From Euonymus europaeus (lineage: Eukaryota > Streptophyta > Magnoliopsida > Celastrales > Celastraceae): a DNA stretch of 64,000 nt. Made by a program: the position numbers and the translations under genes. The notes beneath the pieces were generated by a model. The model saw nothing but the letters and a program-made list of their open reading frames with translations. It did no database searches and was not told the DNA's origin. The DNA is taken from assembly GCA_963580455.1 (NCBI GenBank), contig OY756958.1:9932501-9996500 (forward strand), in the 5' to 3' direction. Shown in pieces: positions 10,736 through 23,480 of the stretch. Position 1 is the first letter of the stretch. The number at the start of each line of letters is the position of its first letter.

Positions 10736-12505
10736 GGACAAAACCGCTTAAAGCTCCTCCATAGAGTCAGTGGAGCAACTGAGACTATCAAAGTTGCCCG
10801 GTGTACACTTTTTATTGTTCATCTATGTTAAATTTTACGAGTATAAGCTTCCTAGATTATTTCGATTCCAAAACCCCAACTTTCTATGACAAATGGACAA
10901 ACCCGTTTAAAACTCCTCGATAGAGTGAGTTGTGCAACTTCGGACTATCAAAGTTGCTCTGTGTACACTTTTTATTGTTCTTCTATGTCAAATTTTACGA
11001 GTATAAGCTTCCTAGATTATTTCAATGCGAAAACCATCAACTTTCTATGACAAATGGACAAAACCGTTTAAAGCTCCTCCATAGAGTGAGTTGAGCAACT
11101 TCGGGCTATCAAAGTTGCTCGGTGTACACTTTTTGTTGTTCTTCTATGTCAAATTTTACGAGTATAAGCATCTTTATATTATTGTGATGCCAAAACAACA
11201 ACTATCTATGACAAATCGACAAAACCGTTAAAAGCTACTCCATAGAGAGAGTTGAGCAACTGTGGACCATAAAAGTTGCTCGGTGTACACTTTTTATTGT
11301 TCTTCTATGTGAAATTTTTCGAGTATAAGCTTCCTAGATTATTTCGATTCCAAAACCCCAACTTTCTATGAGAAATGGACAAAACCGTTTAAAGCTCCTC
11401 CAAAGAGAGAGTTGAGCAACTTCCGACCATAAAAGTTGCTCGGTTGACACTTTTTATTGTTCTTTTTTGTCAAATTTTACGAGTATATGCTTCCTGGATT
11501 ATTTCGATTCCAAAACTCCAACTTTCTATGACAAATGAACAGAAACATTAAAGGCTCCTCCATAGAGAGAGTTGTGGAACTTCGGACTATCAAAATTGCT
11601 CGGTGTACACTTTTTATTGTTCTTCTATTTCAAATTTTACGAGTATATGCTTCCTGGATTATTTCAATGCCAAAACCCCAACTTTCTATGACAAATGGAC
11701 AAAAACAATAAAAGCTCCTCTAGAGAGAGATTTGTGCAACTTCGGACAATCAAAATTGCTCGGTGTACACTATTTATTGTTCTTCTATGTCAAATTTTAC
11801 GAGTATATGCTTCCTGGATTATTTTGATTCCAAAACCCCAACTTTCTATGACAAATAGACAAAAATTTTAAAAGCTCCTCATAGAGAGAGTTGTGCAATT
11901 TCGGACTATCAAAATTGCTCGGTGTACACTTTTTATTGTTCTTCTATGTCAAATTTTACGAGTATAAGCTTCCTCGGTTATTTCGATGCCAAAACCCCAA
12001 CTTTCTATGACAAATGGACAAAACCCTTTAAAGCTACTCCATAGAGAGAGTTGAGCAACTTCGGACCATAAAAGTTGCTCGGTGTACACTTTTTACAGTT
12101 ATTCTATGTCAAATTTTACGAGTATAAGCTTCCTCGATTATTTCGATGCCAAAACCCCAACTTTCTATGACAAATGGACAAAACCGTTTAATGCTCTTTC
12201 ATAGAGTCAGTTGAGCAACTTCGGACTATCAAAGTTGGTCGGTGTACACCTTTTGTTGTTCTTCTATGTCAAATTTTACAAGTATAAGCTTCCTAGATTA
12301 TTTCGATGCCAAAACCCCAACTTTCTATGACAAATGGACAAAACCGTTTAAAGCTCCTCCATGGCGTGAGTTGTGCAACTTCGGACTATCAAAGTTGCTC
12401 GGTGTACACTTTTTATTGTTCTTCCATGTCAAATTTTACGAGTATAAGCTTCCTAGATTATTTCGATCCTAAGACCACAACTTTCTATGACAAATGGACA
12501 AAAAT

Positions 12506-12603
12506 GTTAAAAGCTCCTCTATGGAGAGAGTTGTGCAACTTCGTACTATCAAACTATAAAAGCTCCTCCATAGAGGGAGCTGAGCAACTTTGGACCATCA
12601 AAG
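12506..12603 (+). repeat. 49-bp tandem duplication in extended monomer 1
   Basis: The stretch from GTTAAAAGCTCC to ATCAAAC is followed by a second 49-bp copy beginning TATAAAAGCTCC and carrying GAGGGAGCTGAGC. The monomer becomes about 209 bp. It is colinear with the copy at 61,108. Confidence 0.85.
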
Positions 12604-12904
12604 TTAGTCGGTGTACACTTTTTATTGTTCTTTTTTGTCAAATTTTATGAGTATAAGCTTCCTAGATTATTTCGATGCCAAAACCCCAACTTTCTATGAC
12701 AAATGGACAAAACCGTTTGAAGCTCCTCCATAGAGTGAGTTGAGCAACTTTGGACCATCAAAGTTGCTCGGTGTACACTTTTTATTGTTCTTGTATGTCA
12801 AATTTTACGAGTATAAGCTTCCTAGATTATTTCGATGCGAAAACACCAACTTTATAAAACAAATGGATGAAAACGTTAAAAGCTCTTCCATAGAGAGAGT
12901 TGTG

Positions 12905-14690
12905 CAACTTCGGACTATCAAAATTGCTCGATGTACACTTTTTATTGTTCTTCTATGTCAAATTTTACGAGTATAAGCTTCCTCGGTTATTTCGATGCCA
13001 AAACCCCAACTTTCTATGACAAATGGACAAAACCGTTCAAAGCTCCTCCATAGAGTGAGTTGAGCAACTTCGGGCTATCAAAGTTGCTCGGTGTACACTT
13101 TTTGTTGTTCTTCTATGTCAAATTTTACGAGTATATGCTTCCTGGATTATTTCGATGCCAAAACCCCAACTTTCTATGACAAATGGACAAAAACAATAAA
13201 AGCTCCTCTAGAGAGAGAGTTGTGCAACTTCGGACTATCAAAATTGCTCGGTGTACACTATTTATTGTTCTTCTATGTCAAATTTTACGAGTATACGCTT
13301 CCTGGATTATTTTGATTCCAAAACCCCAACTTTCTATGACAAATAGACAAAAATTTTAAAAGCTCCTCATAGAGAGTTGTGCAATTTCGGACTATCAAAA
13401 TTGCTCGGTGTACACTTTTTATTGTTCTTCTATGTCAAATTTTACGAGTATATGCTTCCTGGATTATTTCGATGCCAAAACCCCAACTTTCTATGACAAA
13501 TGGACAAAAACAATAAAAGCTCTTCCAGAGAGAGAGTTGTGCAACTTCGGACTATCAAAATTGCTCGGTGTACACTATTTATTGTTCTTCTATGTCAAAT
13601 TACGAGTATATGCTTCCTGGATTATTTTGATTCCAAAACCCCAACTTTCTATGACAAATAGACAAAAATTTTAAAAGCTCCTCCTTAGAGAGAGTTGTGC
13701 AACTTCGGACTATCAAAATTGCTCAGTGTACACTTTTTATTGTTCTTCTATGTCAAATTTTACGAGTCTAAGCTTCCTCAGTTATTTCGATGCCAAAACC
13801 CCTACTTTCTATGACAAATGGACAAAACCCTTTAAAGCTACTCCATCGAGAGAGTTGAGCAACGTCGGACCATAAAAGTTACTCGGTGTACAATTTTTAT
13901 AGTTATTCTATGTCAAATTTTACGAGTATAAGCTTCATCGATTATTTCGATGCCAAAACCCAAGTTTCTATGACAAATGGACAAAACCGTTTAAAGCTCC
14001 TCCATAGAGTCAGTTGAGCAACTTCGGACTATCAAAGTTGGTCGGTGTACACTTTTTGTTGTTCTTCTATGTCAAATTTTACGAGTATAAGATTCCTTGA
14101 TTATTTCGATGCCAAAACCCCAACTTTCTATGACAAATGGACAAACCGTTTAAAGCTCCTCCATAGAGTCAGTCGAGCAACTTCGGACTATCAAAGTGGT
14201 CGGTGTATTCTTTTTATTGTTCTTATATGTCAAATTTTACGAGTATAAGCTTCCTAGATTATTTCATTGCGAAAACACCAACTTTATAAGACAAATGGAT
14301 AAAAACGTTAAAAGCTCCTCCATAGAGAGAATTAAGCAACTTCTAATCATCAAAATTGCTCGGTGTACACTATTTATTGTTCTTCTATGTCAAATTTTAC
14401 GAGTATATACTTCCTGGATTATTTTGATTCCAAAACCCCAACTTTCTATGACAAATGGACAAAAACATTAAAAGCTCCTCCATGGAGAGAGTTTTGCAAC
14501 TTCGGACTATCAAAATTGCTCGATGTACACTTTTTATTGTTCTTCTATGTCAAATTTTACGAGTATAAGCTTCCTCGGTTATTTCGATGCCAAAACCCCA
14601 ACTTTCTATGACAAATGGACAAAACCGTTCAAAGCTCCTCCATAGAGTGAGTTGAGCAACTTCGGGCTATCAAAGTTGCTCGGTGTACAC
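12905..14690 (+). repeat. Segmental copy, partner 19,171-20,957 (offset 6,266 bp)
   Basis: Shared private marks include TATACGCTTCC (13,293 and 19,559), the shortened CTCATAGAGAGTTG (about 13,367 and 19,633), CTCAGTGTAC and CTTCATCGATT. A one-base loss in AAAACCCAAG near 13,960 shifts the offset to 6,267 to its right. Some substitutions separate the copies, such as GAGTCTAAGC near 13,766, so this event is older than the 2,227-bp one. It contains copy 2 of the triplicated 1.2-kb segment (about 13,411-14,611). Confidence 0.85.
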
Positions 14691-15769
14691 TTTTTGTTGT
14701 TCTTCTATGTCAAATTTTACGATTATATGCTTCCTGGATTATTTCGATGCCAAAACCCCAACTTTCTATGACAAATGGACAAAAACAATAAATGCTCCTC
14801 TAGAGAGAGAGTTGTGCAACTTCGGACTATCAAAATTGCTCGGTGTACACTATTTATTGTTCTTCTATGTCAAATTTTACGAGTATATGCTTCCTGGATT
14901 ATTTTGATTCCAAAACCCCAACTTTCTATGACAAATAGACAAAAATTTTAAAAGATCCTCATAGAGAGAGTTGAGCAACTTCGGACTATCAAAGTTGCTC
15001 GGTGTACACTTTTTGTTGTTCTTCTATGTCAAATTTTACGAGTATATGCTTCCTGGATTATTTCGATGCCAAAACCCCAACTTTCTATGACAAATGGACA
15101 AAAACAATAAAAGCTCTTCCAGAGAGAGAGTTGTGCAACTTCGGACTATCAAAATTGCTCGGTGTACACTATTTACTGTTCTTCTATGTCAAATTACGAG
15201 TATATGCTTCCTGGATTATTTTGATTCCAAAACCCCAACTTTCTATGACAAATAGACAAAATTTTAAAAGCTCCTCCTTAGAGAGAGTTGTGCAACTTCG
15301 GACTATCAAAATTGCTCGGTGTACACTTTTTATTGTTCTTCTATGTCAAATTTTACGAGTATAAGCTTCCTCGGTTATTTCGATGCCAAAACCCCAACTT
15401 TCTATGACAAATGGACAAAACCCTTTAAAGCTACTCCATAGAGAGAGTTGAGCAACTTCGGACCATAAAAGTTACTCGGTGTACACTTTTTATTGTTCTT
15501 CTATGTCAAATTTTTCGAGTATAAGCTTCCTCGATTATTTAGATGGCAAAACCTCAACTTTCTATGACAAATGGACAAAACCGTTTAAAGCTCCTCCATA
15601 GAGTCAGTTGAGCACTTTCGGACTATCAAAGTTGCTCGGTGTACACTTTTTGTTGTTCTTCTATGTCAAATTTTAGCAGTATAAGCTTTCTAGATTATTT
15701 CGATGCCAAAATCCCAACTTTCTATGACAAATGGACAAACCGTTTAAAGCTCCTCCATAGAGTCAGTTG
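14691..15769 (+). repeat. Mixed A/B and diverged monomers
   Basis: A and B types alternate up to about 15,410, where the sequence changes to the CCCTTTAAAGCTACTCC family, as at 9,944. One A/B monomer has lost an A in its ACAAAATTTTAAAAG stretch near 15,256. I see only satellite here. Confidence 0.7.
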
Positions 15770-17330
15770 AGCAACTTCGGACTATCAAAGTGCTCGGTGT
15801 ATACTTTTTATTGTTCTTATATTTCAAATTTTACGAGTATAAGCTTCCTAGATTATTTCAATGCGAAAACACCAACTTTATAAGACAAATGGATAAAAAC
15901 ATTAAAAGCTCCTCCATAGAGAGAATTAAGCAACTTCTAATCATCAAAATTGCTTGGTGTACACTTTTTATTGTTCTTCTATGTCAAATTTTACGAGTAT
16001 ATGCTTCCTGGATTATTTTGATTCCAAATCCCCAACTTTCTACGACAAATTGACAAAAACATTAAAAGCATCTCCATAGAGAGAGTTGTGCAACTTCGGA
16101 CTATCAAAATTGCTCGGTGTACACTTTTTATTGTTCTTCTATGTCAAATTTTACGAGTATAAGCTTCCTCGGTTATTTCGATGCCAAAACCCCAACTTTC
16201 CATAAAAAATGGACAAAACCCTTTAAAGCTACTCCATAGAGAGAGTTGAGCAACTTCGGACCATAAAAGTTGCTCGGTGTACACATTTTATAGTTATTCT
16301 ATGTCAAATTTTACGAGTATAAGCTTCCTCGATTATTTCGATGCCAAAACCCCAACTTTCTTTGACAAATGGACAAAAACGTTTAAAGCTCCTCCATAGA
16401 GTCAGTTGAGCAACTTCGGACTATCAAAGTTGGTCGGTGTACACTTTTTGTTGTTCTTCTATGTCAAATTTTACGAGTTTAAGCTTCCTAGATTATTTCG
16501 ATGCCAAAACCCCAACTTTCTATGACAAATGGACAAACCGTTTAAAGCTCCTCCATAGAGTCAGTTGAGGAACTTCGGACTATCAAAGTGCTCGGTGTAT
16601 ACTTTTTATTGTTCTTATATGTCCAATTTTACGAGTATAGGCTTCCTAGATTATTTCAATGCAAAAACACCAACTTTACAAGACAAATGGATAAAAACGT
16701 TAAAAGCTCCTCCATAGAGAGAATTAAGCAACTTCTAATTATCAAAATTGCTCGGTGTACACTTTTTATTGTTCTTCTATGTCAAATTTTACGAGTATAT
16801 GCTTCCTGGATTATTTTGATTCCAAAACCCCAACTTTCTATGACAAATTGACAAAAACATTAAAAGCACCTCCATAGAGAGAGTTGTGCAACTTCGGACT
16901 ATCAAAATTGCTCGGTGTACACTTTTTATTGTTCTTCTATGTCAAATTTTACAAGTATAAGCTTCCTAGATTATTTCGATGCCAAAACCCCAACTTTCTA
17001 TGACAAATGGACAAAACCGTTTAAAGCTCCTCCATGGCGTGAGTTGTGCAACTTCGGACTATCAAAGTTGCTCGGTGTACACTTTTTATTGTTCTTCCAT
17101 GTCAAATTTTACGAGTATAAGCTTCCTAGATTATTTCGATCCTAAGACTCCAACTTTCTATAACAAATGGACAAAAATGTTAAAAGCTCCTCCATGGAGA
17201 GAGTTGTGGAACTTCGGACTATCAAACTTTAAAAGCTCCTCCATAGAGGGAGCTGAGCAACTTCGGACCATCAAAGTTACTCGGTGTACACTTTTTATTG
17301 TTCTTTTTTGTCAAATTTTATGAGTACAAA
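15770..17330 (+). repeat. Segmental copy, partner 23,316-24,876 (offset 7,546 bp)
   Basis: The order is conserved: E-type (K form), B-like monomer with AAAGCATCTCC, E-type (R form) 798 bp after the K form, a monomer with CCATGGCGTGAG, then the 49-bp duplication. The right part, from the R-form E monomer onward, is also colinear with 59,669-60,850 at an offset of 43,081 bp. Confidence 0.8.
17179..17276 (+). repeat. 49-bp duplication, extended monomer 2
   Basis: Junction after 17,227. It is colinear with 24,773 (7,546 bp) and 60,308 (43,081 bp). Private change: GTTGTGGAAC in the first half. Confidence 0.85.
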
Positions 17331-19020
17331 CTTCCTAGATTATTTCGATGCCAAAACCCCAACTTTCTATGACAAATGGACAAAACAGTTTGAAGCTCCT
17401 CCATAGAGTGAGTTGAGCAACTTCGGACTATCAAAATTGCTCGGTGTACACTTTTTATTGTTCTTCTATGTCAAATTTTACAAGTATAAGCTTCCTAGAT
17501 TATTTCGATTCCAAAACCCCAACTTTCTATGACAAATCGACAAAATCGTTAAAAGCTACTCCATAGAGTGAGTTGTGCAACTTCGGACTATCAAAGTGCT
17601 CGGTGTATACTTTTTATTGTTCTTATATGTCAAATTTTACGAGTATAAGCTTCCTAGATTATTTCAATGCGAAAACACCAACTTTATAAGACAAATGGAT
17701 AAAAACGTTAAAAACTCCTCCATAGAGAGAATTAAGCAACTTCTAATCATCAAAATTGCTCGGTGTACACTATTTATTGTTCTTCTATGTCAAATTTTAC
17801 GAGTATATACTTCCTGGATTATTTTGATTCCAAAACCCCAACTTTCTATGACAAATGGACAAAAAGATTAAAAGCTCCTCCATGTAGAGAGTTTTGCAAC
17901 TTCGGACTATCAAAATTGCTCGATGTACACTTTTTATTGTTCTTCTATGTCAAATATTACGAGTATAAGCTTCCTCGGTTATTTCGATGTCAAAACCCCA
18001 ACTTTCTATAAAAAATGGACAAAACCCTTTAAAGCTACTCCATAGAGAGAGTTGAGCAACTTCGGACCATAAAAGTTGCTCGGTGTACACTTTTTATGGT
18101 TATTCTATGTCAAATTTTACGAGTATAAGCTTCCTCGATTATTTCGATGCCAAAACCCCAACTTTCTATGACAAATGGACAAAACCGTTTAAAGCTCCTC
18201 CATAGAGTCAGTTGAGCAACTTCGGACTATCAAAGTTGCTCGGTGTACACTTTTTGTTGTTCTTCTATGTCAAATTTTACCAGTATAAGCTTCCTAGATT
18301 ATTTCGATGCCAAAATCCCAACTTACTATGACAAATGGACAAACCGTTTAAATCTCCTCCATAGAGTCAGTTGAGCAACTTCGGACTATCAAATTGCTCG
18401 GTGTATACTTTTTATTGTTCTTATATGTCAAATTTTACGAGTATAAGCTTCCTATATTATTTCAATGCGAAAACACCAACTTTATAAGACTAATGGATAA
18501 AAACATTAAAAGCTCCTCCATAGAGAGAATTAAGCAACTTCTAATCATCAAAATTGCTCGGTGTACACTTTTTATTGTTCTTCTATGTCAAATTTTACGA
18601 GTATAAGCTTCCTCGATTATTTCGATGCCAAAACCCCAACTTTCTATGACAAATGGACAAAACCGTTTAAAGCTCCTCCATAGAGTCAGTTGAGCAACTT
18701 CGGACTATCAAAGTTGCTCGGTGTACACTTTTTGTTGTTCTTCTATGTCAAATTTTACCAGTATAAGCTTCCTAGATTATTTCGATGCCAAAATCCCAAC
18801 TTTCTATGACAAATGGACAAACCGTTTAAAGCTCCTCCATAGAGTCAGTTGAGCAACTTCGGACAATCAAAGTGCTCGGTGTATACTTTTTATTGTTCTT
18901 ATATGTCAAATTTTACGAATAAGCTTCCTAGATTATTTCAATGCGAAAACACCAACTTTATAAGACAAATGGATAAAAACGTTAAAAGCTCCTCCATAGA
19001 GAGAATTAAGCAACTTCTAA
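17235..19020 (+). repeat. Segmental copy, partner 21,701-23,480 (offset 4,466 bp)
   Basis: Shared private marks are ACAGTTTGAAG (17,385 and 21,851), TGAGTACAAAC (about 17,321), CCATGTAGAG (17,880 and 22,346), AAATATTACG (about 17,951), CTTACTATGAC (about 18,319), CCTATATT (18,451) and the four-base loss TTACGAATAAGC near 18,913. The copies separate near 19,000, where this one continues into TACACTATTTATTG. Confidence 0.85.
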
Positions 19021-19170
19021 TCATCAAAATTGCTCGGTGTACACTATTTATTGTTCTTCTATGTCAAATTTTACGAGTATATACTTCCTGGATTATTTTG
19101 ATTCCAAAACCCCAACTTTCTATGACAAATGGACAAAAACATTAAAAGCTCCTCCATGGAGAGAGTTTTG

Positions 19171-20957
19171 CAACTTCGGACTATCAAAATTGCTCGATGT
19201 ACACTTTTTATTGTTCTTCTATGTCAAATTTTACGAGTATAAGCTTCCTCGGTTATTTCGATGCCAAAACCCCAACTTTCTATGACAAATGGACAAAACC
19301 GTTCAAAGCTCCTCCATAGAGTGAGTTGAGCAACTTCGGGCTATCAAAGTTGCTCGGTGTACACTTTTTGTTGTTCTTCTATGTCAAATTTTACGAGTAT
19401 ATGCTTCCTGGATTATTTCGATGCCAAAACCCCAACTTTCTATGACAAATGGACAAAAACAATAAAAGCTCCTCTAGAGAGAGAGTTGTGCAACTTCGGA
19501 CTATCAAAATTGCTCGGTGTACACTATTTATTGTTCTTCTATGTCAAATTTTACGAGTATACGCTTCCTGGATTATTTTGATTCCAAAACCCCAACTTTC
19601 TATGACAAATAGACAAAAATTTTAAAAGCTCCTCATAGAGAGTTGTGCAATTTCGGACTATCAAAATTGCTCGGTGTACACTTTTTATTGTTCTTCTATG
19701 TCAAATTTTACGAGTATATGCTTCCTGGATTATTTCGATGCCAAAACCCCAACTTTCTATGACAAATGGACAAAAACAATAAAAGCTCTTCCAGAGAGAG
19801 AGTTGTGCAACTTCGGACTATCAAAATTGCTCGGTGTACACTATTTATTGTTCTTCTATGTCAAATTATGAGTATATGCTTCCTGGATTATTTTGATTCC
19901 AAAACCCCAACTTTCTATGACAAATAGACAAAAATTTTAAAAGCTCCTCCATAGAGAGAGTTGTGCAACTTCGGACTATCAAAATTGCTCAGTGTACACT
20001 TTTTATTGTTCTTCTATGTCAAATTTTACGAGTATAAGCTTCCTCGGTTATTTCGATGCCAAAACCCCAACTTTCTATGACAAATGGACAAAACCCTTTA
20101 AAGCTACTCCATAGAGAGAGTTGAGCAACTTCGGACCATAAAAGTTACTCGGTGTACACTTTTTATAGTTATTCTATGTCAAATTTTACGAGTATAAGCT
20201 TCATCGATTATTTCGATGCCAAAACCCCAAGTTTCTATGACAAATGGACAAAACCGTTTAAAGCTCCTCCATAGAGTCAGTTGAGCAACTTTGGACTATC
20301 AAAGTTGCTCGGTGTACACTTTTTGTTGTTCTTCTATGTCAAATTTTACGAGTATAAGCTTCCTTGATTATTTCGATGCCAAAACCCCAACTTTCTATGA
20401 CAAATGGACAAACCGTTTAAAGCTCCTCCATAGAGTCCGTCGAGCAACTTCGGACTATCAAAGTGCTCGGTGTATTCTTTTTATTGTTCTTATATGTCAA
20501 ATTTTACGAGTATAAGCTTCCTAGATTATTTCAATGCGAAAACACCAACTTTATAAGACAAATGGATAAAAACGTTAAAAGCTCCTCCATAGAGAGAATT
20601 AAGCAACTTCTAATCATCAAAGTTGCTCGGTGTACACTATTTATTGTTCTTCTATGTCAAATTTTTCGAGTATATACTTCCTGGATTATTTTGATTCCAA
20701 AATCCCAACTTTCTATGACAAATGGACAAAAACATTAAAAGCTCCTCCATGGAGAGAGTTTTGCAACTTCGGACTATCAAAATTGCTCGATGTACACTTT
20801 TTATTGTTCTTCTATGTCAAATTTTACGAGTATAAGCTTCCTCGGTTATTTCGATGCCGAAACCCCAACTTTCTATGACAAATGGACAAAACCGTTCATA
20901 GCTCCTCCATAGAGTGAATTGAGAAACTTCGGGCTATCAAAGTTGCTCGGTGTATAC
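19171..20957 (+). repeat. Segmental copy of 12,905-14,690
   Basis: This is the downstream partner at 6,266-6,267 bp and holds copy 3 of the triplicated 1.2-kb segment (about 19,677-20,878). Differences from the upstream partner include GATGCCGAAACC near 20,854 and GAATTGAGAAAC near 20,918. Homology stops where GTGTATAC replaces GTGTACAC near 20,951. Confidence 0.85.
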
Positions 20958-21700
20958 TTTTTATTGTTCTTATATGTCAAATTTTACGAGTATAAGCTTC
21001 CTAGATTATTTCAATGCGAAAACACCAACTTTATAAGACAAATGGATAAAAACGTTAAAAGCTCCTCCATAGAGAGAGTTGAGCAACTTCTAATCATCAA
21101 AATTGCTCGGTGTACACTATTTATTGTACGTCTATGTCAAATTTTACGAGTATATACTTCCGGGATTATTTTGATTCCAAAACCCCAACTTTCTATGAGA
21201 AATGGACAAAACCGTTTAAAGCTCCTCCGAAGAGAGAGTTGAGCAACTTCCGACCATAAAAGTTGCTCGGTTGACACTTTTTATTGTTCTTTTTTGTCAA
21301 ATTTTACGAGTATATGCTTCCTGGATTATTTCGATGCCAAAACTTCAACTTTCTATGACAAATGGACAAAAACAATAAAACCTCCTCTAGAGAGAGAGTT
21401 GTGCAACTTCGTACTATCAAAATTGGTCGGTGTACACTATTTATTGTTCTTCTATGTCAAATTTTACGAGTATATGCTTCCTGGATTATTTTGATTCCAA
21501 AACCCCAACTTTCTATGACAAATACACAAAAATTTTAAAAGCTCCTCCATAGAGAGAGTTGTGCAATTTCGGACTATCAAAATTGCTCGGTGTACACTTT
21601 TTATTGTTCTTCTATGTCAAATTTTACGAGTATAAGCTTCCTCGATTATTTCGATGCCAAAACCCCAACTTTCTATGACAAATGGACAAAACCCTTTAAA
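20958..21700 (+). repeat. Short segment related to the left diverged block
   Basis: AGAGAGAGTTGAGC with CTTCCGACC and CGGTTGACAC (21,230-21,275) repeat the unusual combination at about 11,400-11,450, an offset near 9,825 bp. An E monomer with GAGTTGAGC instead of GAATTAAGC precedes it. Private changes include TGTACGTC near 21,126 and TCCGGGATT near 21,160. Confidence 0.65.
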
Positions 21701-23480
21701 GCTACTCCATAGAGGGAGCTGAGCAACTTCGGACCATCAAAGTTACTCGGTGTACACTTTTTACTGTTCTTTTTTGTCAAATTTTATGAGTACAAACTTC
21801 CTAGATTATTTCGATGCCAAAACCCCAACTTTCTATGACAAATGGACAAAACAGTTTGAAGCTCCTCCATAGAGTGAGTTGAGCAACTTCGGACTATCAA
21901 AATTGCTCAGTGTACACTTTTTATTGTTCTTCTATGTCAAATTTTACAAGTATAAGCTTCCTAGATTATTTCGATGCCAAAACCCCAACTTTCTATGACA
22001 AATCGACAAAATCGTTAAAAGCTACTCCATAGAGTGAGTTGTGCAACTTCGGACTATCAAAGTGCTCGGTGTATACTTTTTATTGTTCTTATATGTCAAA
22101 TTTTACGAGTATAAGCTTCCTAGATTATTTCAATGCGAAAACACCAACTTTATAAGACAAATGGATAAAAACGTTAAAAGCTCCTCCATAGAGAGAATTA
22201 AGCAACTTCTAATCATCAAAATTGCTCGGTGTACACTATTTATTGTACGTCTATGTCAAATTTTACGAGTATATACTTCCTGGATTATTTTGATTCCAAA
22301 ACCCCAACTTTCTATGACAAATGGACAAAAACATTAAAAGCTCCTCCATGTAGAGAGTTTTGCAACTTCGGAATATCAAAATTGCTCGATGTACACTTTT
22401 TATTGTTCTTCTATGTCAAATATTACGAGTATAAGCTTCCTCGGTTATTTCGATGCCAAAACCCCAACTTTCTATAAAAAATGGACAAAACCCTTTAAAG
22501 CTACTCCATAGAGAGAGTTGAGCAACTTCGGACCATAAAAGTTGCTCGGTGTACACTTTTTATAGTTATTCTATGTCAAATTTTACGAGTATAAGCTTCC
22601 TCGATTATTTCGATGCCAAAACCCCAACTTTCTATGACAAATGGACAAAACCGTTTAAAGCTCCTCCATAGAGTCAGTTGAGCAACTTCGGACTATCAAA
22701 GTTGCTCGGTGTACACTTTTTGTTGTTCTTCTATGTCAAATTTTACCAGTATAAGCTTCCTAGATTATTTCGATGCCAAAATCCCAACTTACTATGACAA
22801 ATGGACAAACCGTTTAAATCTCCTCCATAGAGTCAGTTGAGCAACTTCGGACTATCAAATTGCTCGGTGTATACTTTTTATTGTTCTTATATGTCAAATT
22901 TTACGAGTATAAGCTTCCTATATTATTTCAATGCGAAAACACCAACTTTATAAGACTAATGGATAAAAACATTAAAAGCTCCTCCATAGAGAGAATTAAG
23001 CAACTTCTAATCATCAAAATTGCTCGGTGTACACTTTTTATTGTTCTTCTATGTCAAATTTTACGAGTATAAGCTTCCTCGATTATTTCGATGCCAAAAC
23101 CCCAACTTTCTATGACAAATGGACAAAACCGTTTAAAGCTCCTCCATAGAGTCAGTTGAGCAACTTCGGACTATCAAAGTTGCTCGGTGTACACTTTTTG
23201 TTGTTCTTCTATGTCAAATTTTACCAGTATAAGCTTCCTAGATTATTTCGATGCCAAAATCCCAACTTTCTATGACAAATGGACAAACCGTTTAAAGCTC
23301 CTCCATAGAGTCAGTTGAGCAACTTCGGACAATCAAAGTGCTCGGTGTATACTTTTTATTGTTCTTATATGTCAAATTTTACGAATAAGCTTCCTAGATT
23401 ATTTCAATGCGAAAACACCAACTTTATAAGACAAATGGATAAAAACATTAAAAGCTCCTCCATAGAGAGAATTAAGCAAC
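21701..23480 (+). repeat. Segmental copy of 17,235-19,020
   Basis: This is the downstream partner at exactly 4,466 bp, with the same ACAGTTTGAAG, CCATGTAGAG, CTTACTATGAC, CCTATATT and TTACGAATAAGC marks. It lacks the second half of the 49-bp duplication because homology begins inside it, near GAGGGAGCTGAGC (21,712), so its left edge is a breakpoint in a marked monomer. Confidence 0.82.

Larger units (their letters stand above)
9945..12904 (+). repeat. Left diverged block
   Basis: Neighbouring monomers here differ from one another at many positions, unlike the flanking HORs. Marks include GAAAACCATCAAC near 11,030, AAGCATCTTTATATT with CAACAACTATC near 11,167-11,210, CTTCCGACC with CGGTTGACAC near 11,420-11,445, and GTTGTGGAAC near 11,573. 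The first extended monomer (12,506-12,603) and early E-type monomers (near 10,370 and 12,820) lie here. High private variation with no obvious tandem HOR suggests older sequence that escaped recent homogenisation. Confidence 0.8.

Noticed and set aside
21126..21132. TGTACGTC variant near 21,126 and 22,252 as a regulatory site
   Set aside because: It is a two-base change in the usual TGTTCTTC tail, shared through the segmental duplication. There is no evidence of function.
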